This document shows positions 61,805-64,000 of a DNA stretch of 64,000 bases, piece by piece. Position numbers and translations under genes: made by a program. The stretch covers positions 744,001-808,000 of the forward strand of contig NZ_VOEI01000001.1 in the NCBI RefSeq assembly GCF_007846095.1. The letters are read 5' to 3'. The DNA comes from Mucilaginibacter achroorhodeus (lineage in GTDB: Bacteria > Bacteroidota > Bacteroidia > Sphingobacteriales > Sphingobacteriaceae). Under the pieces are notes generated by a model. That model was not told where the DNA came from and did no database searches. It worked only from the letters and a program-made list of their open reading frames with translations. Each line of letters begins with the position of its first letter. Positions within the stretch are counted from its first letter, which is position 1.

Positions 61805-63921
61805 TAACGGTTGAGCGATTTAAGGTTCTTGTAATATTGCTTGGACAGCCCCATATCGGCAGGCGACTGTGCCGAAGATGGCGCGGTATTCAGTGGCGAT
61901 AAACTTTTCTGAATGGCACGTTCAACCAGCTCTATGTCCGTGCGTTTGGGTGCGGATGTAGCAAGGATACGCCTCATGGCATTTAATGCTGGCAGATAAA
62001 CACCCGGTTGCGCCGAGGCATTTTCGCTCAGTTTTTGATCTGCCAGTTGGAGGGATTGTTTTTGCGCTGCATTAGGCGTGGTTCCTTGTTTAAGGTTTTG
62101 TAATACGGCAACGGCGGTACGCAGTGCTGCTTGCCCATCCGAGGCGGCTTTTATCTCCTGCTTATCAGTTGGCGAAGTCACATTGTCCAATTCGCCGCTC
62201 AATCGCTTTTCCATTTTTAGCGGTGGCGAGTTGTAAGCCGTTTTTGCCACATAAGCGCGGGATTTTTGCTGCAGGTCTTTCAATAATCGCAGTGCTTTAA
62301 ACGCAAAAGGCAGCGCGGCGGCAGGTTTGTACAGGCGCAGTTGCAGTTCGGCCTTCCACATTTCGGTAAGGGTGGCTTTAAGCTGGGCTTTTATGGCCGG
62401 TTCAAACAAACCGGCATCATCGGCATTGTCGTGGTCGTCTGTGTACTCTTTCAGTATCTTTTTGGCATTGCTAAAATCTTCCGGGTTATCCAGGTCATTA
62501 TTGCCTTTGCCTATCTCGTCCTCTGCTTCCTCTCCTAAATATTTGCCATAACGCAGGCGCAGCAATTTTTGGTCTATCGCCAGGTTATTGCTGCGGATGT
62601 TAAATTTCTCTACGCTGATGCTATCCTTATCTTTCAGTAACTGCTCGGCATCTATAATGATCTGCCTTTCGCTCCTGAAAAATTCAGGCTTCAGGCTCGA
62701 TCCTGCTACCATGCCGGTCATGTTCAGCAATTCAGCAGTATCCTGTATGCTCACCCTGAACACATCAGAGCGGCTTTGCTGATGGTAGGTATCCTGCGCC
62801 TGCAAGTAAAAATAAAGCTCATCACCCGGCTCCATTTTCAGGGATGGCAGGTCTATCAATTTAGCAAGTTCGTATTTAGTTTTCTGCCCTCTGAATTCTT
62901 CCGCAAACGGAATTTTATATTCAGTAAACTTAACGCCTTCGCCGCGACCCTTGGCTACGGTTGCAACAAGCTGCGCGTTGATGATGCCATGATCGTCATC
63001 AACCGTAGCGTTAATGTTTACCCGCTGTGCTTCGCCCGCATCAATGTAAGTGTAGGGCTTCGGCGTTTTGATATGGATAATCGGCGGGGCATCTTTTAAA
63101 ACGATGATGCGATAAAGGTCAGACAGTTTGCCATCCACCTTTACTTGGTAAAAACCTGGTTTGTTCAGTTGTTTGATGCCCGTCCACTCGGTGCCATCTA
63201 CCGAAGGTTGAAGCTTCAGTTCCTGTATATCGTTAAAAATGAGGGATAGTGCTTTGACCCGAACGTTGGTTTTTACCTGCCAGCGCAGGCTTGCATTCTC
63301 GTTTATGGTGATGTTGAATTTATCCCAGGTGAACGGTGTGCGGCTGATATAAGCCGGTGGCGTAATCGTGATATGCACACCCTTAACCTGAGGCAGCAGC
63401 ACTTCGGGTTTTTCGGGAGCGCAGAAGGCCACATCGCGATCGTGGGTGTAAAAGATCTTGTCTACATGGAACAATTTACCCATGGCCCAGATGAAGCCTG
63501 TTGCCACCAGCAAAGCGATAAAAGCAAAAACAAGTTTCTTTGCAAATGGCTTGTGCGACACGTTCAAATTGCTCAAAGTTTCCGCAGCCTTTGCGGAGGC
63601 TAATTGTTGAAGGGTGTTTTGCTGTTGTGCTGGTATCAGCAACAGTTGGGTACTTTCTTCCAGCTCAGGATATTCTTTATTTAGGAACGCGGCTATCTTT
63701 TTATCAGACATTTGCCAGGGCTTACGCACAAGCAATATCAACAGCAAGGCAACCGGGAATATCAGCATCCCCCAAAGTAATTTCGGCGAGATCAAATAAT
63801 AGGCAATAGCACCTGCGTACAGAGCGGCGTAGGCTGCAAAAAGCACGACCTCCAGCACCTGGTAGGTTACCCATCGCCTGCGCAGGCTTCGTATTTTATG
63901 TAAGCCTGCCTGCTCAGCCAT
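61804..63921 (-). CDS. DUF4175-like membrane protein
   Basis: 705 residues. Two membrane segments near the N-terminus (about 22-40 and 46-64) and a third near 130-150, then a beta-sandwich part (about 180-390) and a long helical C-terminus with acidic and Gln-rich stretches. The arrangement fits DUF4175-type proteins found in Bacteroidota beside BatA/MoxR-type genes. Its ATG overlaps the stop of the upstream gene (ATGGCTGA), and its stop overlaps the next start by one base: a tightly coupled operon. Function unknown. Confidence 0.7.
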   Translation of the reverse strand: MAEQAGLHKIRSLRRRWVTYQVLEVVLFAAYAALYAGAIAYYLISPKLLWGMLIFPVALLLILLVRKPWQMSDKKIAAFLNKEYPELEESTQLLLIPAQQQNTLQQLASAKAAETLSNLNVSHKPFAKKLVFAFIALLVATGFIWAMGKLFHVDKIFYTHDRDVAFCAPEKPEVLLPQVKGVHITITPPAYISRTPFTWDKFNITINENASLRWQVKTNVRVKALSLIFNDIQELKLQPSVDGTEWTGIKQLNKPGFYQVKVDGKLSDLYRIIVLKDAPPIIHIKTPKPYTYIDAGEAQRVNINATVDDDHGIINAQLVATVAKGRGEGVKFTEYKIPFAEEFRGQKTKYELAKLIDLPSLKMEPGDELYFYLQAQDTYHQQSRSDVFRVSIQDTAELLNMTGMVAGSSLKPEFFRSERQIIIDAEQLLKDKDSISVEKFNIRSNNLAIDQKLLRLRYGKYLGEEAEDEIGKGNNDLDNPEDFSNAKKILKEYTDDHDNADDAGLFEPAIKAQLKATLTEMWKAELQLRLYKPAAALPFAFKALRLLKDLQQKSRAYVAKTAYNSPPLKMEKRLSGELDNVTSPTDKQEIKAASDGQAALRTAVAVLQNLKQGTTPNAAQKQSLQLADQKLSENASAQPGVYLPALNAMRRILATSAPKRTDIELVERAIQKSLSPLNTAPSSAQSPADMGLSKQYYKNLKSLNR

Positions 63922-64000
63922 TTTCCTGTTGTTTAAGTTTAAAGTTCAACACACGTTCTGCAGCAAAGACCAGCATCAGCAACAGCCAAAAATATCCGGA
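63914..64000 (-). CDS. 3' end of a BatA-like membrane protein gene (partial)
   Basis: Only the last 28 codons and the TGA are in the window. They read as a membrane helix (GYFWLLLMLVFAAERVLNF) and a short polar tail (KLKQQENG). The end overlaps the DUF4175-like start by 8 nt. The terminal membrane helix fits a BatA-type protein, the usual neighbour, but the fragment is too short to be sure. Confidence 0.6.
   Translation of the reverse strand, partial: SGYFWLLLMLVFAAERVLNFKLKQQENG

Overview
The window is about 64 kb of ordinary chromosome from a Bacteroidota bacterium. It most resembles the family Sphingobacteriaceae (Mucilaginibacter/Pedobacter type); this is inferred from gene content, not from a search. 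Support comes from a SusC/SusD outer-membrane pair, an IPExxxVDY-type protein beside acpP-fabF-rnc, LytS/LytTR signalling, a fused isobutyryl-CoA mutase, Bacteroidota-type -7 boxes (TAnnTTTG) and many TTG/GTG starts. I see no rRNA, tRNA, CRISPR array, prophage, transposase or integrase.

Layout. 0.4-9 kb: exported M28 peptidase; a tight minus-strand operon of membrane acyltransferase, acetyl-esterase, outer-membrane barrel and long TPR protein; a radical-SAM protein. 9-14.3 kb: susC-susD behind a leader of roughly 440 nt that holds a 30-codon open frame and an intrinsic terminator just before susC. 14.4-21.3 kb: icmF, a small membrane protein, a secreted thioredoxin, pyruvate kinase, the IPExxxVDY protein. 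21.6-28.5 kb: acpP-fabF-rnc and yicC-gmk-nadD-miaE, interrupted by two four-helix-bundle (S23/IVP family) genes. 28.6-36.7 kb: LytS/LytTR pair, exported intradiol dioxygenase-like lipoprotein, FAD monooxygenase with an RsmI-like methyltransferase, aminotransferase, MscS channel. 37-45.4 kb: groES-groEL, secG, acidic TPR protein, lptE, sigma-54 activator, a third four-helix-bundle gene, miaB. 45.5-53.5 kb: AsmA-like protein, mlaE-mlaF-mlaD lipid transporter, GH26 mannanase, ispG. 53.6-64 kb: toxin-antitoxin pair, lipoprotein, dehydrogenase, sugar/amine-kinase-like protein, TldE-TldD, and a BatA/DUF4175-type membrane operon running off the end.

Most striking pattern. Short degenerate tandem arrays, usually four units of 7 nt (28 nt) and sometimes of 8 or 9 nt, occur through the intergenic space as inverted pairs able to form RNA hairpins. 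Each locus uses its own unit sequence. All three four-helix-bundle genes lie inside such a pair (23.9, 26.8 and 43.5 kb), like the ORF inside a 23S rRNA intervening sequence; other pairs are empty (25.1, 26.1, 27.8, 37.0, 38.7 kb). Similar 28-nt arrays also lie in frame inside ispG, twice, adding peptide to an essential enzyme. I cannot name a described mechanism for this heptad-hairpin family and regard it as the best candidate for something new here.

Many genes serve the envelope (SusCD, LptE, Mla, SecG, BatA-like) or central metabolism and tRNA modification (MiaB plus a MiaE-like hydroxylase).
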